Of a DNA stretch of 64,000 nt, positions 32,489 through 42,244 are shown one piece after another (the stretch's first letter is position 1; the number at the start of each line of letters is the position of its first letter). Below the pieces are notes generated by a model that worked only from the letters and a program-made list of their open reading frames with translations, did not search any database and was not told where the DNA came from. Source of the stretch: Erwinia_E haradaeae_B. GTDB taxonomy: Bacteria; Pseudomonadota; Gammaproteobacteria; Enterobacterales; Enterobacteriaceae. The stretch covers positions 682,001 through 746,000 of the forward strand of contig NZ_LR217730.1 of assembly GCF_900698985.1 (NCBI RefSeq), written 5' to 3'. The position numbers and the translations under genes are program-made.

Positions 32489-32517
32489 CATAAAAAAACT
32501 TTATATGATTAAACCAT
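32489..32517 (-). pseudogene. ygfX: possible start of decayed ygfX (cptA) next to sdhE
   Basis: In E. coli ygfX follows sdhE and they overlap or nearly so. Twelve bases after the sdhE stop the minus strand reads ATGGTTTA, ATCA.AT, AA.GTTT.TT, close to the first codons MVLWQSDLRVSW with WQ deleted. Too short to be sure. Confidence 0.27.
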
Positions 32518-32529
32518 GATTTTATATTT

Positions 32530-32802
32530 TTATAATCTTGAAAAATCTCTTGTTTTATTACTTTCTTGGATGATACTAATTATTCTTTTAAAATGAGCAT
32601 CTTTTGGTTGTTCGTGATTCATCAACCAATTAAATAAGTCAGGATCATCATTCTCTAATAGATCAGAAAAAAGTTTTTTATCTTTTTCATTGAGTGAATC
32701 AAAATTATCTTTAAAAAATGGCATGATTAATAAATCTAGCTCTCGCATACCTCGATAGCATGCCCAATGAATACGTAATTTATTGTTACTATTGATTTTC
32801 AT
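32530..32802 (-). CDS. sdhE: FAD assembly factor SdhE (YgfY/CptB)
   Basis: Small soluble protein that helps attach FAD covalently to succinate dehydrogenase (and fumarate reductase) flavoprotein. The 90 residues compare with 88 in E. coli. The key RGMREL motif (RGxxE) is seen near residue 18, then LIMPFF and the NDDPDLFNWLMNHEQP segment typical of the family. The gene stands alone; its E. coli neighbours ygfX and ygfZ appear only as traces. Its retention suggests that a flavinylated Sdh or Frd is still made. Confidence 0.95.
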   Translation of the reverse strand: MKINSNNKLRIHWACYRGMRELDLLIMPFFKDNFDSLNEKDKKLFSDLLENDDPDLFNWLMNHEQPKDAHFKRIISIIQESNKTRDFSRL

Positions 32803-33029
32803 TTTGATTTGTATACTTATTAATTATTGTTAATTTATTTTATTCTTACTGAGGAATAACACATATTCTTCTTGTCTAATATAACATAAATCTACTTGTA
32901 TCTGTCCTTCAAATTTTTTCTAAAATAGTTCAAAAACAATCAACATTAAGTGACTAAGCGCAGAAAATGATACTTCCTCATCTATTTTTATTAAGAATTA
33001 TAAGCTTGATCATATTTAAAATGTTTCCA

Positions 33030-33105
33030 GTATCAAAGGTTATGGCTTATTATATGAATGTAGTAGACTATATTTGTTTTGTATATACAGTACGCTTTAC
33101 GATAC
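33030..33105 (+). pseudogene. ygfZ: possible decayed ygfZ remnant, divergent from sdhE
   Basis: E. coli has ygfZ (folate-dependent Fe/S protein) divergent from sdhE. On the plus strand at 33035-33101 there are ordered matches to its signature KGCYTGQEMVARAKF...KRALW: AAAGGTT, TTAT, AATG-TAG-AGA, ATTTG, then GTACGCTTTACG. An accidental open frame of 71 codons (32967-33182) runs through it but its product resembles nothing known. Confidence 0.38.
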
Positions 33106-33256
33106 AACAAAAAGGAGTAACCTCGTATATAATAATTAAATTATCTGAAACGTTTGTTTTTACTACATTGTTCCCTAAATAAATCATTACCTCATTTAAG
33201 ATACACGATATTTATTCTCAAAAAAAATACATTGCTACTCTGCAGGGAGATAATAT

Positions 33257-33928
33257 ATGGACATGCATGCATGGAGTCCGGAAGCTAAGCGCATTCATAA
33301 GGCATTACTAGACTGCGGTCTTGAAACTGCGTTTCAGTTACCTCAAAAAGAAATAAATAATAATAAACGAAAACAACTAATCGCGCAGCATATAGCTTCA
33401 ATTATGCAACTCTTAGATCTCAACTTAAACGATCCTAGTCTTTCACAAACACCGCAACGTATTGCTAAAATGTATGTTGATGAGATATTTTCTGGTTTAA
33501 ATTATGCTAATTTTCCTCAAATTACTTTAATTGATAATATAGTAAAAACTGATGAAATTATAATTGTACGAAACATTAACTTAACCAGTATCTGCGAGCA
33601 TCATTTTTTAATGATTGATGGCAAAGCTACAGTTGCATATATTCCACAAAATAAGGTCATTGGTTTGTCCAAAATAAATCGTATTGTTCAATTTTTTTCA
33701 CATCGCCCTCAGGTACAGGAAAGACTTATTCAGCAAATTTTTATAGCATTACAAATACTACTCCATACTACTCATGTAGCCGTCTCCATTGAGGCAACCC
33801 ACTATTGCGTTAAGGGCCGAGGTGTTCGTGATGTGACCAGCTCTACAATAACCACTTCTCTTGGCGGACTATTTAAATCTAGTGATAATACCAGAAAGGA
33901 ATTTTTACAATCAATAAAGCATACTTAA
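33257..33928 (+). CDS. folE: GTP cyclohydrolase I
   Basis: Converts GTP to dihydroneopterin triphosphate, the first step of folate synthesis. The 223 residues compare with 222 in E. coli and the whole protein aligns. Zinc ligands are C113 and H116 in SICEHHF and a cysteine near 184 in THYCVKGRG; the GLSKINRIVQFF segment and the final LGGLFKSSDNTR are conserved. A good ribosome-binding site (GCAGGGAGA) precedes the ATG at 33257. No other folate gene is in the window. Confidence 0.96.
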   Translation: MDMHAWSPEAKRIHKALLDCGLETAFQLPQKEINNNKRKQLIAQHIASIMQLLDLNLNDPSLSQTPQRIAKMYVDEIFSGLNYANFPQITLIDNIVKTDEIIIVRNINLTSICEHHFLMIDGKATVAYIPQNKVIGLSKINRIVQFFSHRPQVQERLIQQIFIALQILLHTTHVAVSIEATHYCVKGRGVRDVTSSTITTSLGGLFKSSDNTRKEFLQSIKHT

Positions 33929-34525
33929 TAGATCAACCATAATGATCAAAAAGATATAGACCAGTTTTTACTATATATCAATTAATATCTATTATAGCAC
34001 TATATGATAGAGAATCGTGAAACAAATAGTCTCCGGATTGTCTTAGTGATAATATAAAAGCATTAATATTATTAATCTTATTATTTTTTAGTTAAATTTA
34101 AAATAAAAATAGAGGATATATACTATAAAACATGATATATATTACATAAAATTAATAATAATATACATATATTATGCATTCAATACTACATAGAAATAGT
34201 TTTTATGTCGTAAAAGTAATCATTAATAATATTCATTAAATATCACCTGTAAAAAAAATCTCGTATACTGTTAATGTAGTTTTATTCTTAAAATTAAAAC
34301 CGCTTTTAAAACTATTTACAGTAGATTTATATAAATTCGATTATTATATTCTTAATACCTACAGCAATAATTTTTACTATTATAATATATAAACAATACA
34401 GTCCGTATAATGCTCTATAAAGCAGATGAAACACTATGAATATTATGGTATCATTTTTTTATAAAAATATTTAATTAAAAATATAAATATATCAATTATC
34501 TCTCATTTATTAGGAGAAATAATTA
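33929..34525. other. AT-rich spacer after folE
   Basis: No gene seen. Ends in a strong Shine-Dalgarno sequence (AGGAG at 34512-34516) that belongs to the short frame that follows. Confidence 0.5.
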
Positions 34526-34630
34526 ATGATATGGAAAACAAATACTTTCTTTTATGTTTTTATGCGCACAGCAACTACTCATTATATAACTTATAACTTT
34601 ACTATAACTTATAATTTATCTGTATTCTAA
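34526..34630 (+). CDS. unrecognised 34-codon frame with a strong ribosome-binding site
   Basis: ATG at 34526 follows AGGAG with 9 bases between, one of the best Shine-Dalgarno sequences in the window, and opens a frame beginning MIWKTNTFFYVFMRTATT that ends at 34630. I do not recognise it. It could be the start of a gene whose remainder has decayed, a small membrane peptide, or chance. Confidence 0.25.
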   Translation: MIWKTNTFFYVFMRTATTHYITYNFTITYNLSVF

Positions 34631-34739
34631 TCATAAGAAAAATATTAATTGTCTTAACAATACAACACAATAAAAGATAATTTGTGGCACTTTGAGCAAT
34701 ATAAGCACCACATTATATATTGTATATAACAATCATAAA

Positions 34740-34770
34740 TAGAAGATTTTCTTCTACTGTAAAAATACAG
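34740..34770 (-). terminator. two adjacent small hairpins downstream of dolP
   Basis: A 7-bp stem (TAGAAGA/TCTTCTA, 3-nt loop) at 34740-34756 touches a 5-bp stem (CTGTA/TACAG) at 34757-34770. In the dolP direction the second hairpin met is followed by TTTATG. Plausible terminator about 60 bases after dolP; no long T-tract. Confidence 0.35.
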
Positions 34771-34829
34771 AAAAAGTTAATAATAATATCAAAAAACATA
34801 AATAAATATATTTATACATATCTTAATTA

Positions 34830-35399
34830 TTACAGAATGGTAAAGGCAGTTGTAACATGCTTGACACCATGAACCTTCCGTGCAATTTCTACTGCAGTAA
34901 TCGCTTCTATATTCGTTACGGTACCTAAAAGAAATACTTCACTATTTTCAGTGTGCACTTTGATATGTGAAGATTTGATCTGATTATTATAGAGCAATTG
35001 AGAAAGAACTTTAGTAGTGATCCAAATATCAGAAGACATAGTATTCGCGTCTACCTGATTTGTGAGACGAATCTCGTTGTATACTTCGCGGGTACCATCG
35101 AGAGCCATAGCAATTTTTTGCGCATACTGTGATAAAGTAATATCTGAAGTTTGACCGGTTAGTAACACTCTACCCTGATAAACGGTAGAAACAATATGAG
35201 AACATCGTTGAATTTGTTCGTTTTGATGTAATTTATGCATTATACGAAATTCTAAAGTCGCGTCATCAATCTGAGTTCCTAAGGTCCTTGGATCACTGAT
35301 CGCTTTAGTTGCTACCGCGGCGCTAACAATGATACCAGCCATACAACCTTGCAATATCAATACCATAATAATAATTATACATTTAGATAGTACTTGCAC
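34830..35399 (-). CDS. dolP: Outer-membrane lipoprotein DolP (YraP), two BON domains
   Basis: Lipoprotein at the outer membrane that binds anionic phospholipids near the division site and supports envelope integrity. The 189 residues compare with 191 in E. coli. A signal peptide ends in the lipobox LQGC with the lipidated cysteine at residue 19. BON domain 1 (about 45-115, QGRVLLTGQTSD) and BON domain 2 (about 120-189, SEVFLLGTVTN) follow, ending in VTTAFTIL. The start codon is GTG at 35399, five bases after AAGGAG. diaA, its E. coli upstream neighbour, is not recognisable. Confidence 0.93.
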   Translation of the reverse strand: MQVLSKCIIIIMVLILQGCMAGIIVSAAVATKAISDPRTLGTQIDDATLEFRIMHKLHQNEQIQRCSHIVSTVYQGRVLLTGQTSDITLSQYAQKIAMALDGTREVYNEIRLTNQVDANTMSSDIWITTKVLSQLLYNNQIKSSHIKVHTENSEVFLLGTVTNIEAITAVEIARKVHGVKHVTTAFTIL

Positions 35400-35445
35400 T
35401 TAGACTCCTTAATATATTGTAACGTGTACTAAATATTTTTTATAA

Positions 35446-35492
35446 AAGAGACAAAGATAATAGACGTCCTATATTTATTATCTCTGTCTCTT
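35446..35492. terminator. 17-bp near-perfect hairpin upstream of dolP
   Basis: Arms at 35446-35462 and 35476-35492 pair in 16 of 17 positions around a 13-nt loop. On the minus strand the hairpin is followed by TTTTATAAAAAATATTT, so it may end a transcript coming towards dolP from a lost gene. It sits 47 bases before the dolP start codon. Confidence 0.5.
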
Positions 35493-37135
35493 GCTTTACA
35501 ATTTTTAGATCTTTACACTAACACCTACCGAACTTAAAACTTCATAATATTAATGCATGCTATATTGAAAAATAATAATAATACTATATATTAATTAATT
35601 TTTAAAAATTTTAATCATATCATAAAAATAATCACTATATGATACAAAAAATTATTTTTTGCATTTTATTGAATATACTTAATGTATATAAATCTATCAA
35701 CCTATTTATTAGTTAATGTCTTTCATAAGACACGCTCTAACAACTCATGCATGAGGACGAGCATTAAAAATGACTAAATTCTCTATAAAAAATTTACACA
35801 TGCAATTAAAATCTTTCTTAAAAAATCATATAGGACATGATCACTTGTTTATATTATTCATTAATAATTTTATCACTTAGAAAGACATTTTATTGAAGTA
35901 AAAATACAAATAATAAAAAATTACATATACTTGTTCATACTAGTAATATTCTATATGATTTAAATATACTCTTATATTTTTAATATTCTAATGTAATACT
36001 AATTAATTATTGTACAGTTTATATAGAATTAAGAAGAGACCTTAATAAAATGCACTAAAATTAAAATAAATCTTGTATTAAATAATTATATTGTATATAT
36101 CTATATTATTATAGATATATATAATATATGCACAGTACTTTTTCCTTATATCATAAGATATAGTAATATTTATAATATATAAAAAATATTTTTACTAAAA
36201 TGTAATATTTAAAAAAATTTTTATAAAGTTATGTAAAAAGACCAAAAAAAATATTATTCTTAATATATATTATATTAAGTTATCGAATATTATAATTAGT
36301 GAACATGTATAATAATTTAGTAATTCAATAAGAAATTTTATATCAATTAAAAATAAAAAAATATTTTAACAATACACCTTAATCTTATATAAAATAATAA
36401 ATGATACTTCGATTAAGATAGTGATAATTTCACATATCACCAATTATAAGATTAGTTATATAAAATATATAGTTTATAAATACGCTACCTTCTTAAGATA
36501 TAAACAATTAACATTATGCTTTTTTAAAAAAACAGATCTAACCAAAAGATCAAAAATATAATTTTAGAATCACAGAAACATAATGATAGTCATTTAATGT
36601 CATCAAGGCTATAACATTAATACACTTACTAGAATTTTCCATAACTATGTTACTAATATTATTTTTATAAAACAAGATTGATGTATCTAAATAAGTATTA
36701 GATGTTTTTAAGTAATTAACTCAAACAAATAATAATTAAAAAAACTAAAAAATGCTATTGTTTAAATTAAAAATAATTTAACATATCCTTAAATTTCTAA
36801 AAAATTATAATATATTTTATTATTAATTTTTATAGCAGTTATTATAATTTTAATATATTTGATCTTAATATAATATATGTAACATATTTATACAGAACAT
36901 AATCAGACCAAACAAATCACTCATGTAATCTGCCAAATCATATATAATTATTTTTAAAGTAATGAACGATTATATCTTATCTTTATAACCTTTTATATTA
37001 CATCTATAAATAATTTATAATTTACTAATTTAACCTATATAGGATGAGCGATCCTTACTTAAGTAATTATAGTTATATTTAGGTTATATAAATTTCAAAG
37101 AGCAAAAATTTTCGACATATAAATCCAATAATTAT
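35493..37135. other. 1.6-kb AT-rich spacer between dolP and pssA
   Basis: No gene or RNA seen. Confidence 0.55.
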
Positions 37136-38491
37136 TTATAAAAGACGAAGAAGTAGTTGATCTATATGCATTCTCCGTAAGAGACGAATGCATTTACGTA
37201 CTGGTTTAGGATAATCAGATATACTTTCTAAATCCTGATAGTTTTTTATGCACACAGTATGTTGACGGATAATATTTAATTCATTAAAACGCTGTTGCGC
37301 TAATTGTTGTAATGGGTCATGTACTAAAATAGCATTTTCTAAATCTAGACGCCATGAACGTGGATTTAAGTTACTTCCTGTCAGCATCATCCATTCATCA
37401 TCAACCCATAATCCCTTAAGGTGATAGCTATTTTTACCGTGCATCCATACACGAACTATTAACTGTCCCATGTTGATATAATTTTGTAATCGGCTAAGAA
37501 AAGAACGTAAATTAATCTCATATAAGTAAGGTAATACGCCAATCATAGTAAAGGGCTGATCTTCTGGAATATAGAAATCATTAGCGGTTTTATCGCCAAC
37601 AATAATCTCTATAATCTTTCCCTGTCGTAATAAAAATAAAATATTTTTTGCCAAGATTGCTGGCAAATTAAAATAAGGAGTGCAAATCATTAGAGCATAC
37701 TGAGCAGACAACATAAAATGATGAATTGCTTTATTAAGAACGTTATGTTTTCCTAATCCTAATAAAGGGATTATAGAAAGAGCTTCATATTGCTCATTCG
37801 ACTGAAATTGGTAATAACATTGACGTAAGGATCGACGAAACTTTCGAGTGCAATTTTTTATATCTGAACGGCTAGAACGATTTCCTTGATCTATTCTATG
37901 AGCGGCTTTATCTTCTAATAGGTTTTTTTGAATCCATTGTAACATAGTATCCGCTAATACACGATTATTCAGGCATTGATAGCGATCATAGCGATAAGTA
38001 TCTTTCTGGTGTAAATAAGCATTATTAAAGCTTGCGCCACTGTATAGTACAGTATCATCAATAATAGATCCTTTTAGATGAAGCACACCCCATGCTTCCC
38101 TAGTATTTACAGGAATCCCGTAAACAGGAACAAAATCATTTGGGTTTTGATTAGCCATTAAGTAGTACCAATCAGCATTAGTCATTCCAACATGAATGCC
38201 AATACGGCAACGTTGCGCACGATGCCAATCTACTAATACACAAATATCTAAATTTGGTTTTTGTTTTTTAGCAGCGTAGAGTGCAGAAAGAATTTTTTGA
38301 CCTCCTTCATCATTCTCTAAATAGAGCGCAATAATATAAATTCTGTACATAGCAGAAGAAATTTTTTCTAATAAAAAAGATCTAAAGTCTAGTGGTGAAA
38401 ATAATGTACTAAAACCGACCACTGATTGTGAAATTTTAGGTAATTGTATAAGGTATTGTTGATGCCTATTACGTTGAGATTTGAACAACAT
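37136..38491 (-). CDS. pssA: CDP-diacylglycerol-serine O-phosphatidyltransferase
   Basis: Makes phosphatidylserine from CDP-diacylglycerol and serine. This is the proteobacterial, phospholipase-D-type enzyme that associates with the membrane surface. The 451 residues equal E. coli PssA and align throughout. Two HKD motifs: H138 in HLKGSIIDDTVLYSGAS and H357 in HLKGLWVDDEWMMLTGSN. PKISQS near the start and ICTPYFNLPAIL in the middle are also conserved. The product feeds Psd. It stands alone. Confidence 0.97.
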   Translation of the reverse strand: MLFKSQRNRHQQYLIQLPKISQSVVGFSTLFSPLDFRSFLLEKISSAMYRIYIIALYLENDEGGQKILSALYAAKKQKPNLDICVLVDWHRAQRCRIGIHVGMTNADWYYLMANQNPNDFVPVYGIPVNTREAWGVLHLKGSIIDDTVLYSGASFNNAYLHQKDTYRYDRYQCLNNRVLADTMLQWIQKNLLEDKAAHRIDQGNRSSRSDIKNCTRKFRRSLRQCYYQFQSNEQYEALSIIPLLGLGKHNVLNKAIHHFMLSAQYALMICTPYFNLPAILAKNILFLLRQGKIIEIIVGDKTANDFYIPEDQPFTMIGVLPYLYEINLRSFLSRLQNYINMGQLIVRVWMHGKNSYHLKGLWVDDEWMMLTGSNLNPRSWRLDLENAILVHDPLQQLAQQRFNELNIIRQHTVCIKNYQDLESISDYPKPVRKCIRLLRRMHIDQLLLRLL

Positions 38492-39769
38492 TACAGCGCG
38501 CTTCTTTCCTATTGAAATAATTAATGAAAAATTGGCAAACTGATATGCCTAATTATGAATAATCTTGTATTATATGCAGTGCGGTTCATTAAAAGCATCA
38601 AACTATAAAAATAGTCCGAATAAGAAGTTATTTTCTTATTGCATGAATATATATCTGAAGTATTCTCGAGAAAATTAATGATATTTTAACATAAATTATT
38701 TAGCCTCAATAACACAATCTATATCATAGAACCATAATGTACTAAAATTTTAATCAATATAAATATAAATATTTAGATATATTTTAGTAAAAATTCACTG
38801 CAAAATTGCTCTTTTCTATATACGATCATTATATATTCTATATTAATATGCTATAAAATAACTATCTCACTAACATGCGGAACATATTTTTCTACGATGT
38901 TTTTAACCTATAAGAATACATCTAAATTATACACTAAAATTAATAAAATCTCGTGATATCTTATATTGATCAAATTTTAGAAGATTATTAGAGATACATA
39001 TACTGCTATGCTCAAATCGAGTATACATGGTATGTTCTGAGACAAATATACTCTAGCATACATAGAGAGTTCATGTCATACATTGCATCTTTTTATAGTA
39101 GATATATTTTACTAGTATGTGTTGTATAACTATTGAATCTATCATATCTACCTAAAGGTCTACGATTCTATCTTTCGTAAGAGATATCTAAATAAAAAAG
39201 CATGTATATTTAAATAAATATTTATACATTATTTAATAATAGAACAATTGAAAAAAAATTTCCGTTACGAATAATATAACTAATAGTAGACTCTATAGAT
39301 TTAAGTGCAGAAAGAATTAAAAGAGGTATTTATAGATAAAAATCTAAACAAATATAACGATCATATCTGCATACAATTAAAGAAAATTAGTGTATTTTAT
39401 CTCTTGTTAAAGTTATCTGCACTAATATTTATGTTGTTATAACCTAAAAAATATGCTTCAAGCATTATCTAATCTGTAAGTTATTTATTGAAAGACGGTA
39501 CCCATTTAATTTTGATCATTAGCTATAGACGCTATAAATTTAGCCATCAAAAAATATAATATATTTATCCTATAATATAAGATTATTACCACAATATATT
39601 ACATGATCACATAAAACATACTCAGCGAGTGCATATCATTTATAGTAAAGATTGCTCATTTTAAATATTAGATAAGTTGTATTTTCTAAAAATATTCAAA
39701 TCACATTACCTCGGCGCATGAAATGCATCATGCTTTATTATAAAAATTTCTCTTAGTAGGAGGTCAATT
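38492..39769. other. 1.3-kb AT-rich spacer between divergent pssA and gshA
   Basis: No gene seen. I looked for the E. coli gshA neighbour yqaA and saw no convincing trace. Confidence 0.5.
39757..39763 (+). promoter_or_regulatory. strong ribosome-binding site of gshA
   Basis: TAGGAGG lies 6 bases before a TTG start codon. It decides the start, because no ATG fits the family's N-terminus. Confidence 0.85.
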
Positions 39770-41296
39770 TTGATCCCTGATGTATCACAAGCTCTTTCTT
39801 GGTTAGAGTCTCATCCCGATTCTATTAAAGGGATAAGAAGAGGTATTGAGCGAGAAACTCTACGTGTAAATCCTGATGGATTACTTGCTACCACTCCACA
39901 CCCTAAATGTTTTGGATCACCACTAACTCATAAATGGATTACTACAGACTTTGCAGAAGCACTTTTGGAATTCATTACGCCAGTTGATGATGATATTGAT
40001 CATCTATTAGCATTTCTCAGTGATCTTCACCGTTATACGTATAAAAATCTAGGAAAAGAGCTTATGTGGCCGATGAGCATGCCATGCAAAATACATAAAA
40101 ACCAAAAAATACAACTTGCGCAATACGGATCTTCATCTCTCGGACAAATGAAGACACAATATCGTGAAGGATTAAAAAATCGCTATGGCGCTTTAATGCA
40201 AATTATTGCAGGGGTACATTATAATTTTTCACTACCATTATCTTTTTGGAAATCATGGGCAAATGTATGTAACGAGAAAAATGAAAAAGAGATAATTTCC
40301 GCAGGTTATTTACAAATGATCCGTAACTATTATCGCCTTGGTTGGGTAATCCCTTATCTTTTTGGTGCGTCTCCAGCTATTTGCTCTTCGTTTATGCAAG
40401 GTCAAACTAGCGCGCTACCATTTGAGTATAGTGAAAGCGGGATGCTTTTCTTACCTCACGCAACCTCATTGCGCCTAAGTGAAATAGGTTATCTTAATAG
40501 ATCTCAAAATGGCTTAGATATTACCTTCAATAATCTTGAAGATTATATTTTTAGCTTAAAAAAAGCCATACGAACCCCTTCAGAGAAGTTTATCACAATG
40601 GGGACAAAAGATAAAAATGAGAATTGGATACAATTAAACACAAATATTCTACAAATTGAAGATGAACTTTATATACCTATACGACCTAAGCGAATAACAA
40701 AATACGGAGAAGCTCAATCTGATGCATTAAAACACAGGGGAATTGAATATGTAGAGGTCCGTGCATTAGATATTAATCCATTTTCACCTATTGGCATTTC
40801 ATCTGAACAAATACGTTTTTTAGATATGTTTTTAATCTGGTGCACAATTGCTAATGCTCCTGAGATAGATAGTTTAGGGCTACTGAATACACGTAAAAAT
40901 TGGGATTTAATTATTACTGAAGGCCGCAAATGTGGACAAACTATCAATATTGATTGTCAAGAGACTCAGTATTTAGTCTCTGAAGTAGGAAAAAATCTCT
41001 TTTATGATTTAAACCGCATAGGAAAAATATTAGATAATTTTAATAAATATCCTGATTATCAAAAAGTCTGTCAAAATCTACAAAGATTTTTTGAAAACCC
41101 TGATTTAACTTATTCTGGTCGTTTATTACCACTATTACAGTCTAATGGACTTAAAAATACTGGTCTTTCTTTGGCTTGGCAATATAAAGAAAAGTTCAAC
41201 CATGAATCACTAAAAGTACTTAACACTCGTTGTTTTATTAATGAAGCAAGACAATCTAAACTTAACCAAGAAAAACTTGAAGCTTCTGATGTGTAA
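39770..41296 (+). CDS. gshA: Glutamate-cysteine ligase
   Basis: ATP-dependent ligase making gamma-glutamylcysteine, the first step to glutathione. The 508 residues compare with 518 in E. coli. It starts at TTG, as does E. coli gshA, with MIPDVSQALSWLESHP. RGIERETLRVNPDG, THKWITTDFAEALLEFITP and YGALMQIIAGVHYNFSLP form the nucleotide and substrate site, and GIEYVEVRALDINPFSP is conserved. The last about ten residues of the E. coli protein are missing. A luxS relic follows, as expected from E. coli order. Confidence 0.96.
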   Translation: MIPDVSQALSWLESHPDSIKGIRRGIERETLRVNPDGLLATTPHPKCFGSPLTHKWITTDFAEALLEFITPVDDDIDHLLAFLSDLHRYTYKNLGKELMWPMSMPCKIHKNQKIQLAQYGSSSLGQMKTQYREGLKNRYGALMQIIAGVHYNFSLPLSFWKSWANVCNEKNEKEIISAGYLQMIRNYYRLGWVIPYLFGASPAICSSFMQGQTSALPFEYSESGMLFLPHATSLRLSEIGYLNRSQNGLDITFNNLEDYIFSLKKAIRTPSEKFITMGTKDKNENWIQLNTNILQIEDELYIPIRPKRITKYGEAQSDALKHRGIEYVEVRALDINPFSPIGISSEQIRFLDMFLIWCTIANAPEIDSLGLLNTRKNWDLIITEGRKCGQTINIDCQETQYLVSEVGKNLFYDLNRIGKILDNFNKYPDYQKVCQNLQRFFENPDLTYSGRLLPLLQSNGLKNTGLSLAWQYKEKFNHESLKVLNTRCFINEARQSKLNQEKLEASDV

Positions 41297-41470
41297 ATGT
41301 AACAATTTGATACCATCAATACTATACATGATTAATAATATGTTTAAATTCACATATTATTTTTTTCTAATACCCATATTTTTAATAAAGTTAATTATAT
41401 TTTAATCTATATATTATTATATATGAGCAAAATAACTCGATGAAAAGTAAATCTTTCTTTAATATTCGTA

Positions 41471-41545
41471 ATGCCTTTCTGGATTAATAGACAGAACAGA
41501 TAGTTACATCACTATTCAAGATAACAATTAATGTTAGAAAAAATT
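41471..41545 (+). pseudogene. luxS: decayed start of luxS (S-ribosylhomocysteine lyase)
   Basis: luxS follows gshA in E. coli after about 150 bases. Here, 174 bases after gshA, the plus strand reads ATGCCTTT-CTGGAT for MPLLD, then ACAG and AGAT for FTVD, and further on CT.TTC.AG..A.CAA..AATG for AVRVAKTM, all in order. Small indels and stops follow, and the rest is unreadable. Loss would remove autoinducer-2 formation and S-ribosylhomocysteine recycling. Confidence 0.52.
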
Positions 41546-42133
41546 AATTCTTATACTTCTTATTCTAATAAAAAAAATAGATGATTTTATGTGTTTTAAT
41601 ATAATAAAATTGCAATTTTAATTCTATTTGCTTTCTTATTATACAGTAAGAATACTATAATATAACTTATAGAAACATTACTTATTATGATAGTCATAAA
41701 CAAACTTTATAAAAAAATAATAAAATTATTCAAGATATCTTTTTAAATACAATCTTAAAAATGTTAAAAATATAAAAATAAAATATCACATAAAAAAATC
41801 TAATAAGGTAACCTCTTACTATAGGTACATATAGTTATGGTACTACTTTATAAAATTTTTAATTAAGTATCTTTCTATGGATTTTTTAATTTATAAGAAT
41901 CGATTTTATTTAAATATTATTGAAAATAAATCTATAATCATATTATATAATCAATCAACAAAAATAATAAAGATATCACAAATATATTTTATATAAAACA
42001 AAAAAAACAAATATTAACTAAAAATAATTTTTTATTAATCACATTTGAATATAACATTTCATATCCAATCTCATGGATATATAATATACTATATTAAAAA
42101 TCATGATTATAAATATAAATAATAAACTAAATT
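41546..42133. other. AT-rich spacer between luxS relic and ffs
   Basis: The left part probably holds the rest of decayed luxS; nothing is readable by eye. Confidence 0.45.
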
Positions 42134-42244
42134 GGTGGGAACCATGCTAGCTGTATTCAACACATGTATTATCTGTTACGGCTGCTTCCTTCCGAACCTG
42201 ACCGAGTTGGCAAATTAACATTGCAGATGACTAGCAAGGTCCCC
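42134..42244 (-). ncRNA. ffs: 4.5S RNA (signal recognition particle RNA)
   Basis: RNA core of the signal recognition particle; with Ffh it directs nascent membrane proteins to FtsY. About 111 nt compared with 114 in E. coli. The 5' GGGGACC pairs with 3' GGTTCCCACC to form the long hairpin, and the apical Ffh-binding part is conserved: GGTCAGG, the GGAA tetraloop in TTCGGAAGGAAGCAGCC, and the asymmetric loop opposite. No terminator with a T-run follows. Confidence 0.96.

Noticed and set aside
35493..35560. Possible diaA trace upstream of dolP
   Set aside because: Only scattered matches and the distance to dolP is about 100 bases too long.
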